Source of the DNA: Axinella damicornis
Lineage: Eukaryota > Porifera > Demospongiae > Axinellida > Axinellidae
DNA length: 64,000 nucleotides
NCBI GenBank assembly: GCA_963931865.1
Contig: OZ007509.1
Location: 8,587,274-8,651,273, forward strand
Direction of reading: 5' to 3'
A program made the translations under genes and the position numbers. The notes beneath the pieces were generated by a model. It did no database searches. It was not told the DNA's origin and saw only the letters and a list, made by a program, of their open reading frames with translations. Of the stretch, positions 52,945 to 64,000 are shown one piece after another (within the stretch, counting starts at the first letter, position 1; each line of letters opens with the position of its first letter).

Positions 52945-54382
52945 TTGGTACACCCGGAGGGTACAAACAGCATGGCCGTGTCTGGGCTCCACGATAGAAA
53001 GGTCTTGTCGGCACTGGGAGGGCCATTTCCATCGTTTTTGGCATAAATGGGGTTAGAAAGTAGCCGTCTGGCTTTGTGGGGCCTCCATTTCCAGCATACA
53101 TGACCCGTTTTTCAGCTACGACAGGTTGCCATTTCTCAGGAGACTTGATTGCAAGTTCGTTAATTTGTGGGTGTGGTTAAATATAAGCTTAGTATGGCTG
53201 AAATTACCTGTGTGAGCAGTTTCGAGCCCAGCAACGCCAGGGAACAGAAATTAGGGTATGTTTAAGTGTTCTATAGACTGAAAATGGCCTATAGAGAAAA
53301 ATTGGGCCCTAAAGAGTTAAATTAAGGCCGTTGGGCCTCGGTGGGTTAACACTTTAACTATTTTGGACAACCTGGTCAACATTCAGTGATATTCCCTAGT
53401 GCTCGAATCAGCCATGGTGACAAAAAGTGAGCCTGCGGCAGAGGGATCATGAGGCTTCCCGAAAATGTATCTCGGAGAAAGTTCCTTCAGAGAAGAAGCA
53501 GGGAGCGTCTTGCGATAGTACATCAATTTGTCCAATCATACCTTTGTCCGAGAATGAGCTTTGGCTTGCTGTAGTTCCAGAACCAAGCAACAGAGAATCA
53601 CCAAACTTTCAACTCAAAGTGCGATAGGTCTGTAGTATTGACTGAAAGTCCCGTCCACTTCCGGTAAATTGAATATACCCATTCGGCACTAATGCGTCGG
53701 ATCATACATGTCGTCCGATAATCAATGGCTTACGTACTCTACATACTTTAGGTATTAGGTACCAGATACGCACGTGCAGAACCAGCCCTGGCCCTAATAT
53801 ACCCTAACCCATCCATCGCCTTTCTTCCTGCGGACCAATAACCACTTCACTAGTAAAAACAGAACGGAGGCAGAAAGCAGCTAGTAACAGCAATGTTCAA
53901 AGCATGAAGTTACTGCAAGAGCTGTTCCTGATTACTGCAGGGGGGAAAAACACCTTTACAGCCTCTGTAGGAGCACCTCCCAACCCATGCATATTGTATG
54001 TACAGTTTATTGTGTTGTTATACCAGTGGGTGCGGTTGTTAATAAAGTGAAGTTGACACTCAAAATCGCTGAGACAAATTTTGAAATCAAGTCATCTTGT
54101 TAGGAGAGAGCCTGGGACAAGGCTATGTCATGCATGCCCCTTCTGCCAATTCTTTTGGCATTCTGGTCAATTAGTTGCTGTGGATATTTGCTATGTGTTA
54201 CGGTCTGAGTATGTAGATAGAGCCCTCCTCTTCTGGCTCCTTGGGTTGTACTAATTGGTCTAGGGCTGCCCTCAACCAACTAACATGGCTTTGAAGCCTT
54301 GGTTCCCAGAGTTTTTAAGCAGCAGCAATTAATAAACGGCTACTTTGAATGGCTACTTTGAATGATATAGGCGCGGCATATC

Positions 54383-54774
54383 TAGCCTCGTTCCCAGTCC
54401 CACGCCCAGCTTTTCGTCGCTTGCAGTACGGTAAAGCGAGGAGGACCTGGTACATTTCCTCACGTGAGTGACGTCAAAGGCAGAAAGGGGTAGAAAGACC
54501 GGAAGTTGAATGTGGGCGTACGTGGTCTCAGAACAGCAAGAAGAGCGAAGGTACCAAGTAAGATACTACACGTATCTAGCTAGCAGGGGGCGACTGTCAT
54601 ACTCACCGAGCGTTGAACGTGTAGATGGTTGAATAACACGCAAAATGTTGTGTCTTTGTTCTGAAAATCATTTTTCGATTACATCATGCTCACGTGAGGA
54701 AATGTACCAGGCCCTCCCCGCTTTACCGTACTGCAAGCGATGAAAAGCTGGGCGATGGCCTGGGAACGAGGCTA
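54383..54774. mobile_element. 392-bp full-length TAGCCTCG-family MITE with 9-bp TSD
   Basis: About 85-bp arms: TAGCCTCGTTCCCAGTCCC, CCCAGCTTTTCGTCGCTTGC and ACCTGGTACATTTCCTCACG at the left, complemented at the right. Perfect 9-bp flanks CGGCATATC (54374-54382 and 54775-54783). The interior does not code for a transposase. Confidence 0.93.
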
Positions 54775-54851
54775 CGGCATATCCTCAACCCAGGTACATT
54801 AAACTTTTCTGAATCAGAGGAGAGATGACTGTAAGGGATTTGTATCATTAC

Positions 54852-55690
54852 TCAAAGGAAACGTTTGTATACACGAACAAACATACACTCAGGGTTACAA
54901 TACAAGTCCAAACTCTCGCTGAATGTGTGAAAAGTGCGATGGAAGAACCTCCTGGACACTCGCATCAACTTGGAGATGAGCTGCAGGGTTAAAGCAGCTG
55001 AAGTGCGGAGCAACACATCTGTTGTACGGGTGGTAGTATACGTTCCTTTCCTCCCTGAACAATCCAGTTCGTGGGTTGCTAAACAACACAATTCTTTGTG
55101 CCTTAGAACGAGGTCATCTGGTGGTGGCAAAGGTTTGCGATCTTCTCCCATAAGAATTTTACCGGGAACCCATTACATCTGGAGATATTGCCATATCTGA
55201 AACAAATCCAGAATGGGTTCGTTACCGGAGGCCGCTTGGCCGTGAGTGGCAGAGGTCCAACAAGTTGCTGTGCAAGTGAGCCTATGCCTGTCATAATAGG
55301 GCTCGGGTTGTTCATCTAGATGGTTGGTTGAGGTATTGCTGATGTGCAATGAACAAGGGGTGTAGGGCTGCGAACCACCGGTACCAGAGATGGACAGGTC
55401 ACACTGACGAAGCTCTGCTGCACTTGGACAGAAGGATGAAAACCGGTATCAGGCAGAGAGGGGGAAGTGGAAGGTGGCGAAGTCATTCCTTGACCCATAC
55501 CTTCACAGTGCACCCGATAAGTAAAATCGGACTCTGCTGCATCTGACAAAAGTATATGCACCTGCCGTGACGTCTGTTTTGACACACCGTTCCTTTTGTG
55601 TTTTGTCCCTACTCCAGCAGGTTTCCCACTCTCTGCCAATGCTGTCAAGTTCAGCTGGGACTTAAGGTGGTTATGCCAGTGCACCAGCGA
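54852..55690 (-). pseudogene. Decayed gene of a dispersed, probably transposon-linked protein
   Basis: On the minus strand three frames carry consecutive parts of one protein: PFWICFRYGNISRCNG (about 55200), GEDRKPLPPPDDLVLRHKEL (about 55140) and NVYYHPYNRCVAPHF to HIQREFGLVL (about 55040-54900). At least two frameshifts separate them. Proteins with PPPxDLV..HKE and an NVYYHP motif occur many times in invertebrate genomes, often linked to mobile elements; the exact family is not known to me. Confidence 0.5.
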
Positions 55691-55699
55691 CTCAATTCT

Positions 55700-57350
55700 A
55701 TCACATTTCAGTGATCAGGGAACCGAGCGATCAAATGAGTGATCCGCAGGGAAGGGAGCGACCAAATGAGTGATCCGCATGAGTGATCCGTTTCATCAGG
55801 GAACCGAGCTAGCTGTACACTAGGGCACTTGTGAGCATGTGCAGCATTTTCTGTATTTCGGTTTCCGTAGTCCGTTTTCGTTTTCCATTTCCGTCGTTTC
55901 CGCAAAGTCCACTTGCCCGGTATGCCTTGTTTCCGTACTTTCACCATTCTGCTATCCCTACGTACAAATCTCACTTGTATGATACTCTAGTGATGATAGT
56001 CACTGATGTACGTACTAACATGTTCATGAAGTCCAGTGGGTTGAACAGAAAACCTATAATATTGATGCCACAGCTGGTTTGACATTGTTCTCATAGCATC
56101 TACTTTCATTTTCAACTCGGCATTCTCTTTCTCCAGGTCTGGTATGCCTACCACAGCTTGTCCAGATTCTGGCACAATCCCCCCAGCAAATCATCTGATA
56201 CTATCTAGAGGCTCTGCTCTACTCCTCCCCCTCACCACTCCCACTGCTGCTCAAATTACTGGAGCGGTGTCTTTTCCTTCCCAGTGTGGCTGAAAAGTGG
56301 TAATATACATGTACATGGATCACAATAATATGTACAAGTAGCTGAGCTCGTTTCGCTCGCTCAGCTACTTGCAGTAGGTGTTAGGTGTAACTAGTAGAGG
56401 GTGGCATGAAAACGGTGGTTATGGGTTTGCCGGCATCACTGTCAGTGTCATGGATATACATGGATATACATAGCTACCACATGCTGGAGTGTGTGCATGT
56501 TGGTTCTAGAATGTGTACATAGCAGTTGGTGTGTAGATGTTAGACTATTCATTGCAGGTTGAACTGCATGCACTGTTGAACTATTACATGCATGTGAGAG
56601 ATAGAATAGGGCGGTTTGTGGCAGTTGTCATGAGCTGATTCTGATTTTGAAATGATGTCAGAGTGTAGCTATGAGAACTCGTTCAGGAAGAGTGTTATGT
56701 GATAGGGTAGGGAGGTACTGGCAGTTTTCATCAGTTGGTTCTGGAACTATTAATGATGTCAGAGTGTATTGGGATATGTTAACTGTCAGAGATGGTTCTC
56801 GAAGAGTAATTATGTGATAGGGTAGGGTGGTAGCTACGTATGTGGCAGTTTTCATCAGTTAGTTCTGAACTATTAATCATGTCAGAGTGTATGGGTATAT
56901 TGTATGTTGTTAGAGACGGTTCTGGAAGAGTATGTTGGTGAACTTATATTAATACAACTGTAGCTCCTTTGCCAAAGTTATTTTCTTGATGCTCGTAATT
57001 AGCTATGGGCACTGCATGTATGTGATGAAGTGTCAAAGTATTGCCACTTAAAACGTCTAATTGGTACTCAGCTACTGTTTTTGCTGTCTTGGTAATCTGA
57101 TATAAGACTTCACGGTGAATCGTGAATTGAAATTCAATGTGAATAATGAGAAGTGGATTGTGTATGTGTGGAACACTTTGCATCTGCCAGCTTGTTGCTG
57201 TCAGATCCCAGCCTGAGCGACATGGACGCAGTTCCACATTCAGGCCATTTTTTGTTTTTGCTTTTTTGATCAGCAGATTATATATCAAGATAGATGGAGT
57301 CCTCATGACCCAGAGCTCACTGTGATGACAACAGTTCTTCGTCAGAGCCC
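55700..57350. other. Stretch without recognised genes
   Basis: Contains a hairpin GTAGCTGAGC...GCTCAGCTAC (56339-56370) of the type that ends the CAATCGGGGAGC minisatellites, and near-repeats of CAGTTTTCATCAGTTRGTTCTG (56720-56880). No conserved exon was seen. Confidence 0.4.
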
Positions 57351-57364
57351 GTCCATCGTGAAGG

Positions 57365-59285
57365 TGGCTTGGCCGTCAAGATGTCATTTCGATTTCTGAC
57401 ATGGCTGGTCCTGACGTACAGCTGTCCATGTGCGAATGGATATCTCTAGGAGACTGTCTTCAGTATCTGGCCTTGAGCCTTGTTCACCATGATTGCATAA
57501 CATGGTCGAAGGGGGAACTGCCTCCATTCCACTGTCACACCACTTCGTGGCAACGTGAAGCGAAACACGATGTGAGGGAGGAGAACTTGCTTGTGTTCAG
57601 GCAAGGTTTCCACTGTCACAAATTTCCGTCCAATGGTCCGCACTATTACCTTGGTGTTATTCATGATGCGGTCTTGGATCGAGATGTTACGCATCACCAA
57701 ACACAGGCAGTTCAGTTTCAGTTTCAGATGGTGGTTTGGTACACCGGGTGGCTTCAGGGAATGCAGGAACTCCTCAGTGAGGAATTGGCTGAGATGGGTG
57801 TCTTCTGAGGCCAGACGTGTTACACTGTGCAGCAAGACCTCCTGCCCATTGACCTTCTTCAATATCTTGTCATTGAGGTCATCCACCACGGCATTGGTGC
57901 CAGTGTTGATGGCCTGCTCACTGCACAGGTTGATGTCATTCACGTCTGGGAAGACGTACTGAATTGCCTCTTCCTCGTTGGTGGTGGCACCCATTAACTC
58001 CAACTTCATCAGCTGGGTGTCGCGAGAGTAGGTAGACTCCACTGCTCCATCGCTGATCCGATCGATGAACGGGGAGTATCCTGCATTGCTGGCATCTCAT
58101 TGGGGGGTGTGTCAGATTCCTCAACACAAATGCAGGCCACAGTGGAGACGACCTGATGGATGCCTCCACAATGGCCGACCTGCCTCCACCTGGGATCACC
58201 GGAGGAATCTTCCTGAAGTCACCACAACACACAAAGACACTGCCACCACAGGGAGTACTATTTCCAGTGATGTCGCACAGGCAACGGCTCACAGCCTCAA
58301 AGATCTTGCGATGGATCATCGGGAACTCGTCCCAGATGTGCAGGGCAGCAGCACGTAGGTGTCTTGTTGCTCCCTGTAACTGGGATCTTGTAGGTTGCGT
58401 GTGCCGTCGTTCCTCCCTCTTGGTTCAATGCGGCCAGACCAGTCGTAGCTGAGCACAGGACGATCTCTCCCCGTGCTCTGACGGCTGCTGTGATAATTTT
58501 CATCAGGAGAGTCTTGCCCCTTCCAGATCTTCCGTCAACATCAGCATGGGTCGTCGGAGGCGCACCGCTTCCACGACCTCCTCATAGATTGGTCTCTGTT
58601 CATCCGGTGTCAGCAGGGGCAAGTGGTCATCCGCATACTGTTGACAGCTACGCCATTCCCATCGCAGGCGTTCTCTTGCTTCTGTCGAGTCATCTGCCAG
58701 TTCAGGCAAACCGAAGTCGGCCATCATCCTGCCCATTGTCTCCAGACGGTTGGCAATGTCTCGGAGACAGGAGTTCCACGTCATCTCACTGGGGATACAT
58801 GCCTCGTCAGCCAAGTCGGCCATCAAGATGTCTCTATTGCTTTCCAGGATGTCTCTTCCGTGCTAGTCACCATCCACGATCAGTGTCACGAGAAGAGATC
58901 TCAACTGAGGTGGTGAGTAGCCACTGTCCCTCGCCTCACTGAAGCACAGCTGGCCCTCAGACTCATCGTGGAGCAAGCCTAGGGCCTGTGCAGCATCACG
59001 ATAGTTCTCATGCACTGTGCCATCAACAATGCGGGCCTGTTCGAAAGACTGTGGCGAGGTGTGGAGAAGGAGCAGCTTCAGGTAGAACACATCACCGCTG
59101 CTGGGGTAGCGGATGTTGATGCGGCAGATGTGCTGCCCCCTCTGTCGGTGATGGACAAAGTGTGGCTGACCAGGTACCACGTCAGTCCAACACATCTCGG
59201 CCGTGCAAGGTCGGCCAGCTCCGACGATGAACTGTTCATAATATTCGCAGTTCTTGAGCTGGTCGAAGACCGGATCCTGAGGTAT
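57365..59285 (-). pseudogene. Decayed Helitron Pif1-like helicase
   Basis: On the minus strand, from high to low coordinates: FYLKLLLLHTSPQSFEQARI with VDGTVHENYRDAAQALGLL (Helitron helicase front part), GRSGRGKTLL (Walker A, 58530 region), ATTGLAALNQEGGTTAHATY, GDFRKIPPVIPGG (helicase motif), VRTIGRKFVTVETL, MVNKAQGQ and FAHGQLYV (last helicase motifs). At least four frameshifts or stops break it. No Rep domain was recognised. Helitrons move by rolling-circle replication using Rep and Pif1-like helicase activities; this copy is dead. Confidence 0.85.
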
Positions 59286-59654
59286 ACCTATTAGCTATGC
59301 TCAAAACTGAGATGCCCTTGGTTGAACATACAATATCAACTATTTCTGTAGCGGCCACGTACATACTGCTCACTAGCTATACTGTTCATGCATGCGTTTT
59401 AGTTCTACGCATGACTGAGTGAGCCATGATTAGATTTAATAGTTCAAAGTTCAAGAAACTGTCAGATTGGTGTATTATGTATAGGGGTAGAGGATGCTTG
59501 TGCTGCATTGGTGGATTGACGCACATCAGTAATTAACCACTCAAAACTTCTGCCCCCATTATATATGCTCGAACTTATGCCAGCATAATGTACACAAGCC
59601 TAGGTGGGACTAGTCTCGACTAGTGACCTCTGAACCTTGAACTGAATGTGAACG

Positions 59655-59945
59655 GCAGCACAGTAGCTGTAACGGATGCAATCAGCAGTGCTGAAGCGGA
59701 CGCAATCGGGGAGCAGGAGCAGAATAGAAGTGGAAGCAATCAAACTGAAGCATACGCGATCGGGGAGCAGCAGCTGAAGCGGACACAATCAGGGAGCAGC
59801 AGACACGATTGGGAATAGCAGCTGAAGCAGATGAGATCAGGCCCAGGGAGCAGCTACATGTATATACATGGCGACGGACTGCAAATAGGCAAATTAGGAA
59901 GTAGATGAGCGAGTGAAGCGAGCGAAGCTACTTGTATATATATTA
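59655..59945 (+). repeat. Minisatellite CAATCGGGGAGCAGCAG, second locus, with hairpin arm
   Basis: Diverged copies of the unit seen at 25915-26165 end in GAGCGAGTGAAGCGAGCGAA and CTACTTGTAT. Confidence 0.75.
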
Positions 59946-59999
59946 TTGTATCATGTTGTCATGCGTGCATATGCAACAATGTAGTTGAGCTTTCACTTC

Positions 60000-60270
60000 T
60001 TGTAAGATACATAATAATTATATCTTATAAGAAAAAACCGTGTTTATTCTTACAAGAAAATTCAAATCTTACAAGAATATATTTCTTATAAGAGATTTGG
60101 GATGGTTACATAAGATTCTTGTAGGATTCTTATAAGATTCTTACAACTGTCTTATAAGAATCTTATGTAACCGTCCCAAATCTCTTATAAGAAACTGTAG
60201 TGAAGCAATGGGAAGTTCTTATAAGATTGTGCCATATCTTATAAGATTCTTATAAGATTCTTATGACTAT
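60000..60270. repeat. AT-rich foldback block with TCTTATAAGATTC
   Basis: TCTTATAAGATTCTTACAA and its complement occur many times in both directions. GATTTGGGATGGTTACATAA at 60106 is complemented by TTATGTAACCGTCCCAAATC at 60160. The block is able to form long hairpins. Confidence 0.8.
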
Positions 60271-60290
60271 TTGCATAAGGATCGATCCCT

Positions 60291-61148
60291 AGCTAGCCTC
60301 ATTCCCCTTCCTCCCTAGCTAGCCTTGTTCCCCTTCCTCCCTAGCTAGCCTCGTTCCCCTTCCTCCCAAGCTAGCCTCGTTCCCCTTCCTCCCTAGCTAG
60401 CCTTGTTCCCCTTCCTCCCAAGCTAGCCTTGTTCCCCTTCCTCCCTAGCTAGCCTTGTTCCCCTTCCTCCCAAGCTAGCCTCGTTCCCCTTCCTCCCAAG
60501 CTAGCCTTGTTCCCCTTCCTCCCTAGCTAGCCTTGTTCCTCTTCCTCCCTAGCTAGCCTCATTCCCCTTCCTCCCAAGCTAGCCTCGTTCCCCTTCCTCC
60601 CTAGCTAGCCTTGTTCCTCTTCCTCCCTAGCTAGCCTCATTCCCCTTCCTCCCAAGCTAGCCTCATTCCCCTTCCTCCCTAGCTAGCCTTGTTCCCCTTC
60701 CTCCCTAGCTAGCCTCGTTCCCCTTCCTCCCAAGCTAGCCTCGTTCCCCTTCCTCCCTAGCTAGCCTCGTTCCCCTTCCTCCCTAGCTAGCCTCATTCCC
60801 CTTCCTCCCAAGCTAGCCTCGTTCCCCTTCCTCCCTAGCTAGCCTTGTTCCTCTTCCTCCCAAGCTAGCCTCGTTCCCCTTCCTCCCTAGCTAGCCTCGT
60901 TCCCCTTCCTCCCTAGCTAGCCTCATTCCCCTTCCTCCCAAGCTAGCCTCGTTCCCCTTCCTCCCTAGCTAGCCTCGTTCCCCTTCCTCCCTAGCTAGCC
61001 TCATTCCCCTTCCTCCCAAGCTAGCCTCGTTCCCCTTCCTCCCTAGCTAGCCTTGTTCCCCTTCCTCCCTAGCTAGCCTCGTTCCCCTTCCTCCCAAGCT
61101 AGCCTCGTTCCCCTTCCTCCCTACCTAGCCTCATTCCCCTTCCTCCCT
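60291..61148 (+). repeat. 27-bp satellite made of MITE-terminus-like units
   Basis: About 31 copies of CTAGCCTCGTTCCCCTTCCT plus CCCTAG or CCCAAG. TAGCCTCGTTCCC is the exact start of the MITE family found elsewhere in the window. Variants (CTCATTCC, CTTGTTCC) recur in sets, showing higher-order duplication. Confidence 0.95.
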
Positions 61149-61222
61149 AGCCTCGTTCCCAGGCCTTCTCACCCCATCATTTGTTGCTTGCAGTGCACTG
61201 GGGTGAGAAGGCCTGCTTCTCA
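61149..61222. mobile_element. TAGCCTCG-family MITE at the satellite border
   Basis: TAGCCTCGTTCCCAGGCC and CTTCTCACCCC with its complement GGGGTGAGAAGGCCTG. The right terminus (CTTCTCAGACTGAG) has decayed. It adjoins the last satellite unit. Confidence 0.7.
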
Positions 61223-61317
61223 GACTGAGTGGTTCCTTACTGTGGAAATTCCTTGATAGTATTCTATTTCAGAGAAAGCCAGTGGGGGGAATACCATATC
61301 TCACATTCACCTCTCTG

Positions 61318-61735
61318 TATAGTCTCCCCTCCTTCCCTTCCTCCTTCCTCTCTCCCTTCTCCATCCCTCCACTCCTTCCCTCCCTCTCCTTCTCCTTCCC
61401 CTTCCCATTCCTCCTTCTCCTTTCCCTCCTTGCTCTTCCCGTGCATGCATGTCCTCTCTCTTGACCTCCCCCCTTCCCTCCCGCTCCCCTCTTCTCTCCC
61501 CCTCCCCTCTTCCCTCTCACTCCCCTCTTCTCTCCCTCGACTCTTCTCTCCCCCTCCCCTCTTCCCTCCCCTCTTCCCTCTCCCTCCCTTCCTCCCTCTC
61601 CCTCTCTTCCCTCTTCCCCTCGTCTCTCATTCCCCCTCTGCTCCTCCCTCCCCTCCCCTCCTCCCTCCCCCTCCCCTCTTCCCTCCCCCTCCCCTCCCCT
61701 CCTCCTTCTCCCTCCCTTCCTCCCCTCCACTTATA
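61318..61735 (+). repeat. Long polypyrimidine tract
   Basis: About 420 bases nearly all C and T on the plus strand (CCCTCCC, CTTCCCTC units). Long open frames in it are low-complexity artefacts. Such tracts may adopt triplex DNA. Confidence 0.9.
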
Positions 61736-62837
61736 CTCACCATGCTGGCAAAGTTGTGAGCGCTGTAACCATTTCTTGTCTTGCCATTACTGACTCGAGC
61801 GACAGAGCATGGTCCTTACGTGACATGTGCGTTAATTGGAATGAGCTAGCTGCAATACCTAGCTTGTGCTATCGGCAAGTTGCAACCAGTTGCAGTGGCT
61901 GCTACGGTTTCCCCTATTACGTAGTAATAACTAGTGAGTCTTTAAAAGACTTGATATGTCTCGGCACGACTTGGTATCAGCTCAGAGAGGACATGGCAGC
62001 TGTTTAACCCTTCATGACTGGACAACCTGTTACCTGTGAGATTTTCAGCTTAAGTCAGTGTCAGTATCCTTGGAGGTTTTGTATGAGCACGGGGTGGGTC
62101 AGGGGGAGGTGGGAATGTTCACCCAAAGGGTGAAAGCAGCATGGTCGTGCCTGGGCTTGATGTTTAGTCAGAGCCAGGTGGACCATTGTAATTTCATAAA
62201 TGCACCTAGACAGCACATTGTTCAAGGCCAATTCTTATCTATATATAGCTAGCTGTGGGTGTAGTTAGAGTCAAGTTCGGATGGCTGAGTGCTTGCTGAA
62301 CGGCACACTGTGTATGGATGAGTGAGTATTCGTAATCCTGATTTACGTAGCCGCAGTCATGTTAAGTAGATTGATGAGCAGCCAAGCAAACCCACGATCA
62401 CTTTTGAGGAAGGCTATAAATACAATGTATGTTTGACACCCTATTAAGAGTGAGGAGCAGGTATTCCTGCACTTGCGCATGCACATTGCGAATGATACGT
62501 TACGTACGAACATACCTACACATCTAGCACTGAGTCTCGGCACTTCAGTGCGGAGACAAAATATTATTGTGCTTGAGTGTCATTTTCTAACACACAGGCT
62601 GTGAAGTGCAGTGTGTCCCCGTGTGGTGAAGCCTGGTGATTCAGGCACTGAGGACAAGTTCCAGCTGTGGATATGAATGTGGCGAGCATGGTGACCGTGG
62701 GCCCAGTCCAGTGCACCAGCTGTTTCACCGTGTTGGCTGCACTCGTGAGGAGAGCCAGGCAGGAGCAGACACAGCCACACTTGCAGGTGAGGTGAAGGGT
62801 CATGCGGTGAGGAGTGAGTGAGGAGGTGGTGGTAGTG

Positions 62838-63227
62838 TAGCCTCATTCCCAGGCCCACACGCGAAATGCGGAAGTGGGCCTGGTGACACTTGGCAAAATT
62901 CCCATATGTGCTGAGCTCAGCAGTCTTGATTTCGGGTAGGCGAATCACGTTCGTCCATTGCCAATCATTTACATTCTTTACCCCGTGAAAAGTGTAGCCG
63001 TTTGATAAAACTGCTGTTCTAGCCTTCAAGACTCACCTCTGGTCGCTCCTTGGCAAGGACTTTCAAAATAGCCATCACCAACAGCTACCTTCCATCTGAT
63101 TTCGAATGCATCCAAGTAAGGAATGTAATCGCTTACGTAGTTATGCTGACTGTGCACATATGGGAATTTTGCCAAGTGTCACCAGGCCCTCTTCCGCGTT
63201 CCACGTGTGGGCCTGGGTGCGAGGCTA
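62838..63227. mobile_element. 390-bp full-length TAGCCTC-family MITE with 9-bp TSD
   Basis: Left arm TAGCCTCATTCCCAGGCCCA, then GGGCCTGGTGACACTTGGCA and AAATTCCCATATGTGC; the right arm is complementary and ends GGGCCTGGGTGCGAGGCTA. Perfect 9-bp flanks GTGGTAGTG at 62829-62837 and 63228-63236. Confidence 0.92.
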
Positions 63228-63239
63228 GTGGTAGTGGTT

Positions 63240-64000
63240 GGGAGGTGAGAGGAAGTGGGAGGGGGTGAGAGAGAGTGTGGTGAGAGAGGGTGGGAAGGAG
63301 TGGACCAAGTGAGGGTGTGTGTAAAAGCCGGACTGCCGGATCACCCAGATCACCCGGATCACCAAAAATGCCGTCCAAAAAAGAATGGTCAATTAATTAA
63401 GTATGCACGCTGGCGCAGCGTTAAGCGCTTCAATTGCGTGTACGGCCGGGCCACATGCACAGCTAAACAGCTGCCTACTAATGATCACTGCTGTGCTGGG
63501 AGTACAAACACATTCTGTATGCCGCCAGTACCCCAGTTAGCAGCTGCACCGAATCAGGGAGTCTAATAGACTTGTAGTTAGCTACTAGCTACACAGTACA
63601 CACTGCGCGCGCAGAGCGGTCTAGCCCCACAAGCCTGGGACTCTCGGTGTAGGCCTGCCAAGTTTAGCGAGTCAGCGGACGGTTGAGCAGGCAGAAATAG
63701 TACAATGTATGCCGTACATGATTGCTACTAACCTGTGGTTATTGTGCCAGTGCTGTGTCAGAGCCTGACAGAGGCATCGACGGTCTATCCAACAACCAAC
63801 GATGACAGCAAGTCCGGACCACGCTGCTGGTGACGCTCCCATTCGGTAGCTTGTAGTGAAACACCAAGTTATCTAGCAACTAGGACTACCGTACTAACGA
63901 CACACACTGACACGTTAAAGCAAGCAATGGCGACTGTTTTCCGATACCGGAAGTGCATTCAACATGCAATTGTACATATATTTTTGGCTCGCATTTTTGG
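63240..64000. other. Right-edge stretch without recognised genes
   Basis: G-rich purine repeat (63236-63300), then a short ATCACCCGG repeat (63338-63362). I see no conserved exon. Confidence 0.4.

Noticed and set aside
61229..61793. Frames rich in Ser, Pro and Leu or in Gly, Glu and Arg
   Set aside because: They are simple translations of a polypyrimidine/polypurine tract.
62580..63029. Minus-strand frame of about 150 codons
   Set aside because: Half of it lies in the arm of a MITE (62838-63227). The rest has no recognisable motif, and the plus-strand GT-AG bounded alternative has stops in every frame.

Overview
This is nuclear DNA of an animal. Its genes are cut by many GT-AG introns, some only about 66 bases long, and it is full of transposons, foldback elements and minisatellites. 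The proteins are metazoan-like (cytosolic cysteinyl-tRNA synthetase, type-1 cysteine dioxygenase, FAHD2). My best guess is an early-branching marine invertebrate such as a sponge, but the sequence alone does not fix the species, and I could not run any search.

Layout. 1-5.3 kb: a Ty3/gypsy element cut by the left edge, with a candidate 3' LTR. 5.3-13.3 kb: exons of a FAHD2-like gene on the plus strand. Its 7 kb intron carries an almost pristine second gypsy element (identical 179-bp LTRs, 5-bp target duplication, intact 1314-codon gag-pol), and its last visible exon has a reading-frame lesion. 13.3-14.4 kb: two minisatellites. 14.5-15.2 kb: a possible unrecognised minus-strand gene. 15.7-19.1 kb: a tandem duplication, with a third partial inverted copy near 20 kb. 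20.8-29.2 kb: cysteinyl-tRNA synthetase on the minus strand; I could rebuild all 21 coding exons (732 codons). 29.8-32.5 kb: cysteine dioxygenase on the plus strand, four exons, 199 codons. The two genes are head to head across about 580 bases. 33-64 kb: no complete conserved gene, but a dense record of mobile DNA. It includes Mutator-like miniature elements with 9-bp target duplications, a 98-bp perfect palindrome, paired inverted satellite arrays, a decayed Helitron helicase, LINE-type remnants, tRNA-derived SINE-like pieces, poly-G tracts and a long satellite at 60.3-61.1 kb.

Two points stand out. First, a family with termini TAGCCTCGTTCCCAGGC occurs many times in both gene introns and intergenic DNA. 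Several copies are flanked by perfect 9-bp target duplications, and two of these duplication-flanked insertions are only 44 and 46 bp long; such elements may be among the smallest recognisable ones. The 60-61 kb satellite looks seeded by this terminus. Second, cysteine charging (CARS) and cysteine oxidation (CDO) share one intergenic region and so possibly one control region. The FAHD2-like gene is broken or incomplete in this window.
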